This document shows positions 35,233-45,379 of a DNA stretch of 64,000 bases, one piece after another. The position numbers were made by a program, and so were the translations under genes. The number at the start of each line of letters is the position of its first letter. Positions within the stretch are counted from its first letter, which is position 1. The notes under the pieces were generated by a model that worked only from the letters and a program-made list of their open reading frames with translations, made no database searches and had not been told where the DNA came from. The stretch is from Tannerella sp. (lineage in GTDB: Bacteria > Bacteroidota > Bacteroidia > Bacteroidales > Tannerellaceae): positions 1 to 64,000 of the forward strand of contig JAITVY010000046.1 in NCBI GenBank assembly GCA_031285565.1, in the 5' to 3' direction.

Positions 35233-38028
35233 TCAATAAATTGATTCGGGTTTTGCCCTTTTATATTCTTTTTTTTCCGGATCAATCAATGAGGTTATTT
35301 TATTGAATGTTATTTGCTTTTGGGGCTTGAAATCATCCAACTTCATGTATTCAAGAATGCTATACAGGAGTTGTCGTTTTTCAGGAATTGCAGATGTCTT
35401 ATGTAATAAATCCATGCTGCATACGATTAGTTTCCCTTTTTCGCAATTGGTTTCGAAGAGTGTAGCTAATCTTCTGTTATTCGCAAAATTATCTACAGCT
35501 TCAATCAATGGTTCTATCTCTGTGTGTAAACTATCCGTAATCAACGTTTTCGATTCAGTCAACAGGTGCCACCATTGCCAATCGGTATGCATACGGGTTG
35601 GGAAGTGTGAAAATATCTTATGTGCCGGATTGCAAAGGATACCCATCGTACCTGCCTGTTTAGGGAAATGTACAGGGCTCCAGAACACAGGAAGAAATTT
35701 TCCTTCGAGTCCGGTTAATGTTTCGTATGCAGGATTAAATAAAACTTTTTGTCCCTCTTTTAATGCTTTTTCTGCTTCCTGTATATTTGAGGTAAGAACG
35801 ATATCTCCTTTTTCTATGTTTAAAGAGTGGGGATATACCCATATTCTCCATGAATTCAAATATGCAGTGTTTTGGATAGAAACGGAAAGTGTTAATTCAT
35901 CGGCATTACTGATATCATTTAACGGACAATTAATCTCACCCATTTGCTGATTGGTGCCGGCGGTTGAATTTATATTGTTAATGGCACCCTCTTTTATCGT
36001 TTGCCCTTTTGAATCTTTGAGTTGCCAGATAATTGTTTGATTATTCAAATCGTTTTCTCCGTAATTCGCAATCTCTACGGTAGCATGAAATGTTTCCGAA
36101 TTCAGATAGGCAGCTTTCGGAAAACGGATTAATGGAACGACCGGTGAACAGAACTGGCGAAATTCGGATGCATCAATAAGTCCTTTGCTGTCCCAGAATG
36201 CATCTAATAATCCGACTAAAGCTGTTCCTTGTCCGGGGAAATCATGCAAATCCAATAGCTGGAAGCCGCTGCACCCGGGTGTTTTTAATGCTCTTTCAAT
36301 TTCTTCTTTATATAATAGCGCTGCTAATTTTCCGGAAGCATTCAGATAGTCATCAGCTTTGTCGAGCAATCCTTTTTGCTCAAGTTCTTTTTTTACACCT
36401 TTAAAGTTTAATGGCTCCAGGACACCCGTATATTTATCTATTTCTTTCAGGTTCGGATATACGGCATATTGTCCGATCTCGTGGGTAATCAATGGTACTG
36501 TCATGTCTTTTACAGCTTCAGCATAGTCTTTGTTGAAACAAGGTGGTTCTGTGTTAAATATACCTTGCCCGCGTACCCAACCGTTTTTAGTCCATTGGGT
36601 AATAAAGAAATCATCATCTGACTCCGGCCAGTCTCCATGACCTTTCTCAAACGTGAAAGATGTGGTGGTGTATAAATGCCTGGAATCTTTTTGCTTTAGA
36701 TACATCATCAGGTCTCTTAAGAAGTCGAAATCAGGTTGTAGTTCGTTGCCCATGCTGAAGAAGCAAAAGGATGGATGATTGCCATATTCGGCAATGATAC
36801 GATCTGCTTCTTCATATAAGAACCGGTTTGTACCAGAATCTTTGCCGACATTGAGTGACCATAATGGTAGTTCTACCTGTAAATAAAATCCCATTTCATC
36901 GGCAATCTCAAAGGCTGCTTTGGGTGGGCACCATGAATGGAAACGCAGGTGATTTAATCCCCATTCGCGTGCTGATTCCATTACTTTACTCCAGCCTGTT
37001 TTATCCATAGGGGGATGACCTGTTAACGGGAAAATACAACATTCCAGCGTGCCCCGCATAAAAGCTCTTTTTTTATTAATCAGAATAGATGCATTTTGTT
37101 GTTTTAGTTCCCGCATGCCGAATGTTGTACTTTTAGATGAACTGTTTTTTCCTGCATCCAGGGAAACAGCCAGTTCATAAACCGATGGAGTTAATTCGCT
37201 CCACAGGTAGATTTCATCCCCCATAGGATAAGTAATCTCAACAATCTGCTCTTCTTTGTCAAGGGATATGTTTTCAAGGATAACATCTTTCAGGATTATG
37301 TTTTTATGAGGTAAACTAACTGTTGCCGTGAGTTTGCCCGATGATTGTGAGCCTGTGTTTTTGATGTGAACTTTCGCCCGTATATTTTTTTGACTGATAT
37401 CGGGATATACATCTATTTGTTGGATTGAAACAACATCTTCAGCTATTAATGCTAATTCCCCAAGCATACCATTCCACATGATCTGTGTTTCGTTGGTGTA
37501 GGCATGTCCCATATCGTTGACTGATATATCATATTTCTTCCGGTTATCAATCCGTACACAGATCGTATGTTTTCCGGGAGTAAGGTAGCCGGTCAGATCA
37601 AAAGAATGAGGAGCAATCAGGCTTTCTTCTTTTTCTTTTACTTCCTGACCGTCAATCCATACAGATGTGCCCCAGATTACGCGCTCCAGTTTTAAATAGA
37701 TATTTTTTTCTTTCCAGCCGGAGGGTATCGATACTTCCTTTTTGTACCATGCCGGCCCGATGTAACTATGTTTTCTGGTAAGATGTAATATCTGCGGTTT
37801 GGTAATTGCCGGTTCGAGGGCATTGGGTATACCTTTTTGAGCATCGTCAGTAGTACCGGGCAGGGATATTTTATCTGAAAACTCTTTGGCAGACCAGTTT
37901 TCTTTAAGTCCGATATCCGTAGAATCAAGTGCAAACTGCCATTCCCCGGCTAATGAGATGTGTTGTATGTTTTCCTGTCGGCATGAGAAAAGCATAATGG
38001 TTATAAAAATTAAATAGATGTATTTCAT
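35233..38028 (-). CDS. GH2-family glycoside hydrolase lipoprotein, large form (b)
   Basis: 931 residues with a lipobox (IMLFSC, Cys16). Domain order equals that of the paralogue at 25637: jelly roll, Ig-like domain, TIM barrel, C-terminal beta domains and a terminal amidotransferase-like segment (RLATLFETNCEKGKLIVCSMDLL). The acid/base is probably Glu429 in SMGNELQ and the nucleophile Glu517 in THEIGQYAVYPN. Differences from the paralogue lie in the loop around 455-510 next to the active site, which suggests a different linkage or sugar. It follows GH35 by 17 bases and precedes susC by 45 bases. Substrate not identified. Confidence 0.85.
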   Translation of the reverse strand: MKYIYLIFITIMLFSCRQENIQHISLAGEWQFALDSTDIGLKENWSAKEFSDKISLPGTTDDAQKGIPNALEPAITKPQILHLTRKHSYIGPAWYKKEVSIPSGWKEKNIYLKLERVIWGTSVWIDGQEVKEKEESLIAPHSFDLTGYLTPGKHTICVRIDNRKKYDISVNDMGHAYTNETQIMWNGMLGELALIAEDVVSIQQIDVYPDISQKNIRAKVHIKNTGSQSSGKLTATVSLPHKNIILKDVILENISLDKEEQIVEITYPMGDEIYLWSELTPSVYELAVSLDAGKNSSSKSTTFGMRELKQQNASILINKKRAFMRGTLECCIFPLTGHPPMDKTGWSKVMESAREWGLNHLRFHSWCPPKAAFEIADEMGFYLQVELPLWSLNVGKDSGTNRFLYEEADRIIAEYGNHPSFCFFSMGNELQPDFDFLRDLMMYLKQKDSRHLYTTTSFTFEKGHGDWPESDDDFFITQWTKNGWVRGQGIFNTEPPCFNKDYAEAVKDMTVPLITHEIGQYAVYPNLKEIDKYTGVLEPLNFKGVKKELEQKGLLDKADDYLNASGKLAALLYKEEIERALKTPGCSGFQLLDLHDFPGQGTALVGLLDAFWDSKGLIDASEFRQFCSPVVPLIRFPKAAYLNSETFHATVEIANYGENDLNNQTIIWQLKDSKGQTIKEGAINNINSTAGTNQQMGEINCPLNDISNADELTLSVSIQNTAYLNSWRIWVYPHSLNIEKGDIVLTSNIQEAEKALKEGQKVLFNPAYETLTGLEGKFLPVFWSPVHFPKQAGTMGILCNPAHKIFSHFPTRMHTDWQWWHLLTESKTLITDSLHTEIEPLIEAVDNFANNRRLATLFETNCEKGKLIVCSMDLLHKTSAIPEKRQLLYSILEYMKLDDFKPQKQITFNKITSLIDPEKKEYKRAKPESIY

Positions 38029-38045
38029 ATTATTAGTTGGTGTAT

Positions 38046-40445
38046 TTATTTGAGTGTGAAATCCAGTTTATATTCCGGAATAACTTTCAGACCGTTCACC
38101 TTACAAACTGTTTTTTCTTCAAAGACAGGAATTTTGTCTTTTTCAAAATCAATCAGGTAGGTAGCGTCTTGATGCATCGGGCGGAAGTAGAAATACATGC
38201 CCTTTTTATCTAACGCATTAGCATATTGTTTTAAACCGATTTGCCAGCTATTACCGTAATACAGATGATCATTTATCATCTTGCCATCAATGAATGCGAC
38301 TGCATTATCTCCCACATAATCTATGTCTAAAATGATATCGCTCAGGTTTTCAGTAAAGTTGTCTTGCTTCATGTCGAATGTATAACGCTGTTTACTGATT
38401 TCTTTTGCTTTATAATCTATTTGAACAGCAGGTATCTCAATAACATATTCAGTGAAAAGTCCTTGCTTTTTTGTTACCGGGTTAAACTTGCCGAAAACGG
38501 GTTTTGCTGTAGCCGGCAGCACACATTTGAAGATGTTGGAGCGTGCTTGCAATGTGATTTCCGAACCATTCCGGATCAAAGTAGCATCGGTTATGCAAAA
38601 ATTGTCTTTCCATTGATTAAAATTTAATGCCTGTTTCCGGGTAAGTGTAGTTATGATTGTCTCGTTACCGTTAGCATCTGTTATTACAAATGAACTTTTT
38701 AAACCCGGAACGGGTTGCACATAAACCTTTCCATCTTTTTCTGTTTTTCTGCCGGTTACTTTTTTTACCGTTGTTTTTTCAAATACATATTCAGGTGATA
38801 TGCCATCGTGACTATAGAAAAAATAATGAGGTTTACCATCTGTTTGTACAATAGACAATGGTTGCACTGTTGCATATTTGAGTATTGCATCACCTATGGA
38901 AAAGTTAAATGGTAAAATAGCGCTTACTCCTTTCTTTAGGATAAAAGCCGGGTAATGAACTGTTTCATTTGCCAGTTTTATTTGTAGTGTATTGACCGGT
39001 TGGTCTATGCGCTCATCGTGATCCTGGAAGTTATTAAGGAATACGAAACCGGATGTTCCATTTGACCGGACGGCATAACGCAATGTTTCTCTATCCTGCG
39101 GTGAAATGTTCGCATTTGTTTCAGGCAAAACTACTCCCATAGGAGCCAGCCTGTCCCCGAAATTTTCAGTAAAGAGGTGAATAATCCTCAGGTATTGATA
39201 AGCGTCTTTTGTCTTTCCGTATTCACCGATCGGCGCCTGAAAATCATAAGAGATTTTGGGTACACCCATAGGTTCGTCACTGAAGAAACCGCCTCCTTTG
39301 CGTTGCGGGGTAAGTCCGCCATGATACATGTAGTATCCAATGCCGTTGGCGCCCGAACCCAATGTACGCAGCATTAATGCTTCGGAAGCTTCGGCTACCA
39401 CACGTGGACGACGTGCGTATGTTATTTGAATGCCGGCACCCATTTCTGCGCAGAAAGACGGGTATTTTGAACCGTCATAACGTACTGGCGAATAATCCGG
39501 GTTCCGTTGGATATCTTTAAATAGAAAGAATGGAGACATAGATGGTTCTGCCCAAAATGGATATGGGTATGCGGCTGTTACCGGAATTGCTTCATTCTCT
39601 AATATGGCTGCCATACCCCATCCGGTTACGGTGTACATAGGGGCAATAATGCCTTCGTCTGTTGCTATTTTCTTTAAAGTTGCTAAATGTTGCGTTCCCA
39701 GGTCAGCATAAGTAATCTTTTCATCCTGGACACTTACACCGATGCGGGTAATGGAAGCATCATAGTTTGCAGAAGTCATTTCGTTGGGTTGTCCCGGATA
39801 AGAAAAAGCCCAGGGAGCGGCAGAGTGCTGTAACTCGTTTTCAAATTGTATACCGACTATCGTACCGCCATCTTTATAATAAAGTCCCTGTAATTGTTGT
39901 GCTATATTTTGGTACAAACGTCTGACATAAAAAAGATATCCATCGTCGTTGGAACGTACTTCAAAAGGACGGCCATAGATCCAATCGGGTAACCCTCCGT
40001 TCCTTATCTCTCCATGACAGAATGGGCCTATGCGTACTATCGTAAACATGCCGTGCTTTTGGCAAAGCAGAAGGAACTTACGCAAGTCTTTATCTCCTGA
40101 CCAGTCGAAAACATTTTCGTCGGTTTCGTGTATATTCCAGAACACATAGGTGGCAATAACATTGATCCCGCCTGATTTCATTTTTAAAATCTGCTCTTCC
40201 CAGTATTGATTGGGTAAACGTGAATAATGAATTTCGCCCATGATCGGAATAAAAGGCTTATTATCCACACGCATGTAAAAACTATTGAAATTGATAGGGA
40301 TACCTGCCGGATTCGTGCCTCCCAGATTCAAATGTCCCGTGGTGATTTGATGGGGTTTTTCCGGTATAGATACGGAATATTCTGTTTGTGCTGCTATGGT
40401 TTGATATAACAGCAGCATCAAAAGGGATAGAATCGATTCTCTCAT
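38046..40445 (-). CDS. GH35 beta-galactosidase, secreted
   Basis: 799 residues with a Sec signal (LLLYQTIAAQ|TEY). The GH35 barrel (about 55-400) shows PIMGEIHYSRLPNQYWEEQILKMKSGG, TIVRIGPFCHGEIRNGGLPDW and the acid/base Glu204 in IQFENELQ. The probable nucleophile is Glu334 in FCAEMGAG. Beta-sandwich domains follow (LPFNFSIGDAILKYATVQPL, DIDYVGDNAVAFIDGKMINDH). The family removes terminal beta-galactose, and some members act on beta-1,3 linkages or other exo-sugars. It sits between the DUF5107-like gene and a GH2 gene in the operon and supports a galactose-containing substrate. Confidence 0.88.
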   Translation of the reverse strand: MRESILSLLMLLLYQTIAAQTEYSVSIPEKPHQITTGHLNLGGTNPAGIPINFNSFYMRVDNKPFIPIMGEIHYSRLPNQYWEEQILKMKSGGINVIATYVFWNIHETDENVFDWSGDKDLRKFLLLCQKHGMFTIVRIGPFCHGEIRNGGLPDWIYGRPFEVRSNDDGYLFYVRRLYQNIAQQLQGLYYKDGGTIVGIQFENELQHSAAPWAFSYPGQPNEMTSANYDASITRIGVSVQDEKITYADLGTQHLATLKKIATDEGIIAPMYTVTGWGMAAILENEAIPVTAAYPYPFWAEPSMSPFFLFKDIQRNPDYSPVRYDGSKYPSFCAEMGAGIQITYARRPRVVAEASEALMLRTLGSGANGIGYYMYHGGLTPQRKGGGFFSDEPMGVPKISYDFQAPIGEYGKTKDAYQYLRIIHLFTENFGDRLAPMGVVLPETNANISPQDRETLRYAVRSNGTSGFVFLNNFQDHDERIDQPVNTLQIKLANETVHYPAFILKKGVSAILPFNFSIGDAILKYATVQPLSIVQTDGKPHYFFYSHDGISPEYVFEKTTVKKVTGRKTEKDGKVYVQPVPGLKSSFVITDANGNETIITTLTRKQALNFNQWKDNFCITDATLIRNGSEITLQARSNIFKCVLPATAKPVFGKFNPVTKKQGLFTEYVIEIPAVQIDYKAKEISKQRYTFDMKQDNFTENLSDIILDIDYVGDNAVAFIDGKMINDHLYYGNSWQIGLKQYANALDKKGMYFYFRPMHQDATYLIDFEKDKIPVFEEKTVCKVNGLKVIPEYKLDFTLK

Positions 40446-40463
40446 GATTGCATTCTTTTTTAC

Positions 40464-43400
40464 TTATAGCATTTCTTTCAAAACAAACCGAATATCCTGA
40501 TTATTTACATCCAGTTCCAGTGCTTTCTGCAGGTAATGCCTGGCTTCTGCAATATTGCCAAGCCCTAATTCTCCCAATCCGATCACATAGAAGCAATGGA
40601 TGTGATTTCGTACGTTCAGGTCGTCTTCCCATATCGCCAGGTCGGGCAATGAAACGGCGAAATAATCAATTTTGCATTTGTCGAAAAGATGTTTTTTGCC
40701 ATGATCAATCAACCGGTTGAAACGTCCTTTGGCTTTATCTGTTTCGCCCAGAGCTTTCAAAGCCTGTCCCTGGTAAAAGATCTTGTCAGGTTGCTGGTCG
40801 TTATAATAGAAAGCCTGTTTGGGTTCGGAAGAACCGATGGTTGCTTTCTGAAAATACCGGATAGCTTCTTCTTCCTTACCCAGAGCGCGGTAAGCAAGCC
40901 CTTTGAGGTAATCAATATCATTTTCTTCTGCATTGAAGAGTTTTCCTTCCCCTAAATTATGAGGATAGACATCTGTGTCGTTCAGCAGAAGCAGCGCTTT
41001 TTCGTAGTCTTTATTCTTTATAGCTTCTTTAGCTAAATGTGTTTTACAGATTGTAAATTGTTTGGTCGTCTTTCCTTCGCCACCTTCCCACGGATGGAAC
41101 TTATGTTGATCAATTAGTTGCATTGCTTCATGATAGCGTCCGAGTTGATTTAACAGTGTGATGTATTCCAGGTATAAATCGTCACGTTTCCATACGGTTT
41201 CTTTGTATTGATCCAGGAATGCCAGCCGTTCTTGATGCGGACGGTTGAGCCGTTTGTACAATTGGTCGAGTTCCATTAATAGGCGGGCATCTGCGGTATC
41301 CAATGCAAATGCTTTTTCCAATAGCCGGATTGCTTCTTCTTTTTTGTTCAACTTATTGAAGTAGGCAAGCGAGAGGTTACGTAAAACCGTAGGGAATGTA
41401 TCGTCCAGTTGTTGTGATTGTTCCCAACATGCGATGGCTTCTGTGTACTGGCGTTTGTCATACCATAAGTTTCCCAGCAAGTAGGCTGCTTTGGGTGTAT
41501 AATCGACTAATTGCATAGCGGCTTGCAGTGCCGGAATGGCTTCCAGTTGATTCGGGAAACAGTAACCGGGTGCTTTTTGTTCGGCTATTTCTATCATATG
41601 GATGGCTTCTTCCTTTCTATCAAGTTGAAGCAGGCACCATGCCCTGAAATAGTAAAGGATTACTTCCGGTTCTGCAATGTATTGCAGGGCTATATTGCTG
41701 ACGGTTACGGCTTCCTGCCAACATCCTGCTGAGGCATAGTCAATCAGCAATTCGATATAGTTGTGCGATTCGCCACGTAACGAGTGGTTGAAGTTATCAG
41801 TATCGGCAGGGGCGCCGGTAAGTAGTTCTTTTTCCAGCAGGCAACCAAAGTTGAAAGGGTCTATTCCGATTGATTCTTCAATTAACGACAGGGCTTCTTC
41901 AGTTTTTCCCAGATGGCATAGGATAGTGGTTTTCAGATGACGTGCCCGGTGGTTATGCCAGTTCCTGATCAGCGATTTATCAATTTCCTCCAATGCTGTT
42001 TCCCAGTTTCCTTTCATACAGGATATTTGGGCCAGTGAATAATAACCTGCATCCTGCCAGGCTGCATTCCAACATGCCTTGTAGAAATATTCATATGCTT
42101 CATCGTTTTTGCCTTGGTATTTTAAGGATAATCCCAGGTTGTATAACGGTTCTCCGTCATATGGATTCGGATTTCGTTCCGTTAATGTTTTTACGGCTTC
42201 GCGTAGATAGGTTTCGGCTTTGGCAAATTGGCCTTTACGGATCAGCCATAATCCCATCGCATTGTTATTACGGACATCACCCGGATCACGCCGGAGGGCT
42301 TCCAGATAATAATCCGTTGGTTTATAGGTGGCATGGCGATATTGTTCAAGGTGCAGACCAGTAAGATATAGTTGCTCTGTAGAGGATATTTCTGCAGGAT
42401 CTAAGGCTGCTTTAGCCGGATTGGGAATCGGTTTTATGGTTTCAACTTCTGCCTGCCAGCTCAATATGCATTTACCTGTAGGTGCATAAATAGATACTTT
42501 TACATCTTTCAAATCGGATATTGCGATGGAAGTTTCGAATACTTTTTCGGGTGAAAGGTTTTCGGTTGTTTCGAAACAAAGTGTGCCAGCCTTTTCTACT
42601 CTGATTTTCAGGTTTTCTTGTTGGGAGGTGGCAAAGATTTTCAGTTTGTATGTATCGCTTTCCGGTTCGATGTTCATTAACAGATCGGCAGAAGCATTTT
42701 TAACAACCCCTAATTCTCTGTAAGGCATAAAATATTGTGTGAATGTTTTTTCCTCATAGGGTTGCAACCAGGTAAAATCGGGTTGGTTATCGGTAAATAC
42801 TCCTGTCATTAGTTCGATGTAAGGGCCATCGGAATCTGTCAGGTTGCGATCCCATGCTTGTCCGAAATCGCCATTACCCCAAGTCCATTGTTTCTTTCCA
42901 GGCGAAACGTGATGGTTGGCCACGTGGAGAAGACCTGCACGTGTATCGTTTTCGTATCCGCCAACGAAGTCGTATTTGGATTTAATAGCCATATAAGACG
43001 TAGGTACGGGGATGTTTTTATAGCGGGAGATATCTACACCAGCCGAATAATCCATTTTGTAGTAGGTGCCCGTTGCAATAGGATAGCTTGACACATCCCG
43101 TTTGCCATGATCGAACACTGCATTTACGTCGTCAGGAAAAACCGACTGGTAATGATCATTTACTGCAACAGCCGGATTAGCCCACCAAAGGAATGTTTGA
43201 GGGGTAGGGGTGGGGTTGTAAACCCTGCCTAATATTTCGAGGACTGCCCTGTCCGGTGATAGTTTAAACCCCGCCATTCCTTTTTGATGGAACATGCGTT
43301 CGCGTTCGTTTACCCATACAATAGCGCTTCCGTCTTCGCATTTTTCAATGGTGAAATCGACAGGCATAAACGTGCTGGGACGATGGTGCTGAGGCCAGTT

Positions 43401-43754
43401 GAATTCAATACCTCCGGAGATCCATGGCCCTGTTAACCCTACCAATGCCGGTTTAATTACATGGTTGTAATAAATAAAATGGCGTTCTTTTATTTTGTCG
43501 TAAGCCATTTGTATCCGGCCGCCCAGTTCGGGCAATATCATTATTTTAAGGTATTCATTTTCCAGGAAAACAGCTTGATATGGCTTTTCTTCGCAGGTAT
43601 CTTCTATTTTTTCAATGACGGGATAAGGATATACGACACCGCTGCTTCCCTGATAAACCCGCTTTTCCAGGAACATCGGATTCTTTTCCGGCAAGCCAAT
43701 ACCATAGCTGGGGAGAAGAATTTCTTCCTCCCACACATTTACTTTGTTGTTCAT
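40464..43754 (-). CDS. DUF5107-like / TPR fusion protein, cytoplasmic
   Basis: 1096 residues with no signal peptide. The first 430 or so residues resemble the DUF5107 domain, a galactose-mutarotase-like beta-sandwich (LKIMILPELGGRIQMAYDKIKERHFIYYN, GGIEFNWPQHHRPSTFMP). The remaining 600 or more are tandem TPRs (NAMGLWLIRKGQFAKAETYLREAVK, LGLGNIAEARHYLQKALELD). Reaction and substrate are unknown; the mutarotase-like fold suggests carbohydrate binding or epimerisation/hydrolysis in the cytoplasm. It is located directly after the MFS porter (7-base gap), so it may act on the imported sugar. It is among the least understood genes here. Confidence 0.8.
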   Translation of the reverse strand: MNNKVNVWEEEILLPSYGIGLPEKNPMFLEKRVYQGSSGVVYPYPVIEKIEDTCEEKPYQAVFLENEYLKIMILPELGGRIQMAYDKIKERHFIYYNHVIKPALVGLTGPWISGGIEFNWPQHHRPSTFMPVDFTIEKCEDGSAIVWVNERERMFHQKGMAGFKLSPDRAVLEILGRVYNPTPTPQTFLWWANPAVAVNDHYQSVFPDDVNAVFDHGKRDVSSYPIATGTYYKMDYSAGVDISRYKNIPVPTSYMAIKSKYDFVGGYENDTRAGLLHVANHHVSPGKKQWTWGNGDFGQAWDRNLTDSDGPYIELMTGVFTDNQPDFTWLQPYEEKTFTQYFMPYRELGVVKNASADLLMNIEPESDTYKLKIFATSQQENLKIRVEKAGTLCFETTENLSPEKVFETSIAISDLKDVKVSIYAPTGKCILSWQAEVETIKPIPNPAKAALDPAEISSTEQLYLTGLHLEQYRHATYKPTDYYLEALRRDPGDVRNNNAMGLWLIRKGQFAKAETYLREAVKTLTERNPNPYDGEPLYNLGLSLKYQGKNDEAYEYFYKACWNAAWQDAGYYSLAQISCMKGNWETALEEIDKSLIRNWHNHRARHLKTTILCHLGKTEEALSLIEESIGIDPFNFGCLLEKELLTGAPADTDNFNHSLRGESHNYIELLIDYASAGCWQEAVTVSNIALQYIAEPEVILYYFRAWCLLQLDRKEEAIHMIEIAEQKAPGYCFPNQLEAIPALQAAMQLVDYTPKAAYLLGNLWYDKRQYTEAIACWEQSQQLDDTFPTVLRNLSLAYFNKLNKKEEAIRLLEKAFALDTADARLLMELDQLYKRLNRPHQERLAFLDQYKETVWKRDDLYLEYITLLNQLGRYHEAMQLIDQHKFHPWEGGEGKTTKQFTICKTHLAKEAIKNKDYEKALLLLNDTDVYPHNLGEGKLFNAEENDIDYLKGLAYRALGKEEEAIRYFQKATIGSSEPKQAFYYNDQQPDKIFYQGQALKALGETDKAKGRFNRLIDHGKKHLFDKCKIDYFAVSLPDLAIWEDDLNVRNHIHCFYVIGLGELGLGNIAEARHYLQKALELDVNNQDIRFVLKEML

Positions 43755-43761
43755 ATTTAAA

Positions 43762-45135
43762 TTATTTTGTTAGTTCTTTTTCAATTTCTTCCAGACTTTT
43801 TCCTTTTGTTTCAGGAAGCCGGAAACGGATAAACAGGAAGCCGGCCAGGCAAATACCTCCGTATACCCAGAATGTTCCGGAAGCTTTTAAGTATTCGTTT
43901 AATAATGGAAATGTATACGTCAGTAAAAAACAAGCTGCCCACAAGAAGAATGTGGAGACAGCCATCGCAGCACCACGTATCCGAACCGGGAATATTTCGG
44001 ATAGTACAACCCATACAACAGGCGCTAATGACATGGCATAGCATGCAATTGCCAGCACTACCAATAATAGCATTGGCCAACCGCTTACCCCCATGAAGTA
44101 ACAGGCGCCCATAACCAGATAGATAACAGCCAGACCGGATGAACCAAATAACATCAATCCTCTTCTTCCCCACCGGTCTACGGTGAAAATGGCAACGAAT
44201 GTGAATATTACATTGGTGATACCGGTAACCACAATATTCATCAATACATCGGAAACAGCATATCCTGCCGCTGAAAAGATTTCGTGTGCATAATTGAAGA
44301 TCACATTGATTCCGCACCATTGCTGGAATACGGCAAGTACAATCCCGATGACCAAAACGTTTCTTACATTGGGTTGTAATAATGCTTTCCAGTCAAATTG
44401 TTCTTTGGTTTGAGATAGCTTTTTAATCTCTTCCATTTCTGCCTGTGCATTATCTTCGCCTCCGATACGTGCGAAAATCTTCCGTGCTTTTTCTTCCTGT
44501 TGGTTGATGGCCATCCAACGGGGGCTTTCGGGAATCATGAAAGAAAGGATAAAGAACAGAATTGCCGGGACTAATTCTGCCCAGAACATCCATCGCCATG
44601 CCCAGTTTATTCCTATATCAGATAAGACATTGGCATCCGGCATATAATGTTCGCCGATACGCCAGTTTACTAATTGTGCAGAGAGAATTCCCAATACAAC
44701 AGTCAACTGATTTAACGAAACAAACCGTCCCCTGACGGATGCAGGGGATACTTCGGCGATATAGATGGGTGATATGTTAGAGGCGATACCTATGCCAAAT
44801 CCTCCTAATATACGGTATATTATAAACCATGTAAAGTTATTAACGGCTCCTGTTCCATAGGCAGATATGGTAAATAAGACAGAGGCGATGATGAGCATCT
44901 TTTTTCTTCCGTACCGGTCGCTCCATGCACCAGCCAGTAATGCGCCGACCAGGCAGCCGATTAATGCGCTACTCATTGCCCAGCCACGTAAGGCTGCTGA
45001 TCCCTCAATTCCGAAAAAGGGTTCGTAAAAGATTTTTGCTCCACCGATAACTACCCAATCGTACCCGAACAGTAGTCCTCCCATAGCGGAAACCAGCGTA
45101 ATTAACAGAAGATAAGCTGTGTTTGTATTTTTCAT
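43762..45135 (-). CDS. MFS sugar porter, proton symporter
   Basis: 457 residues with twelve transmembrane helices and the sugar-porter signatures DRYGRKKML, RILGGFGIGIASNISPIYIAEVSP, PESPRW, DRWGRRGLM and the C-terminal PETKGKSLEEIEKEL. It resembles XylE/GalP-type inner-membrane proton-sugar symporters for monosaccharides such as xylose, galactose or arabinose. It appears to be the first gene of the operon that runs to galM. The 244 bases upstream are AT-rich. A -7-like CAAAAATA occurs at 45355, but no convincing -33 element was found, so the promoter is unresolved. Confidence 0.92.
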   Translation of the reverse strand: MKNTNTAYLLLITLVSAMGGLLFGYDWVVIGGAKIFYEPFFGIEGSAALRGWAMSSALIGCLVGALLAGAWSDRYGRKKMLIIASVLFTISAYGTGAVNNFTWFIIYRILGGFGIGIASNISPIYIAEVSPASVRGRFVSLNQLTVVLGILSAQLVNWRIGEHYMPDANVLSDIGINWAWRWMFWAELVPAILFFILSFMIPESPRWMAINQQEEKARKIFARIGGEDNAQAEMEEIKKLSQTKEQFDWKALLQPNVRNVLVIGIVLAVFQQWCGINVIFNYAHEIFSAAGYAVSDVLMNIVVTGITNVIFTFVAIFTVDRWGRRGLMLFGSSGLAVIYLVMGACYFMGVSGWPMLLLVVLAIACYAMSLAPVVWVVLSEIFPVRIRGAAMAVSTFFLWAACFLLTYTFPLLNEYLKASGTFWVYGGICLAGFLFIRFRLPETKGKSLEEIEKELTK

Positions 45136-45379
45136 GTCTTTCTTACTTTAATACCAAAGGGACTGATTGTGTATACAAGAGTCCTTTCATGTATAATAGT
45201 TCGTGTTTTTTAACATTTGGATCATGCTGCTTTTTTAGCGTATGATGCCTTCTATTCTTTATTATAATATATGATATGCGTATTTGCCATGTAAAAGCAC
45301 ATCGTACATTTTTACATTACAAAGAAAAGGTAATAGTAAGCCTCAAAAAATAGACAAAAATAAAAAAAGATGGACTATT

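Noticed and set aside
35303-35950. 215-residue plus-strand ORF
   Set aside because: It is the antisense shadow of the large GH2 gene at 35233, with no start context or family match.
43811-44320. 169-residue minus-strand ORF rich in Cys, Arg and His
   Set aside because: It is a frame-shifted shadow inside the sugar-porter gene.
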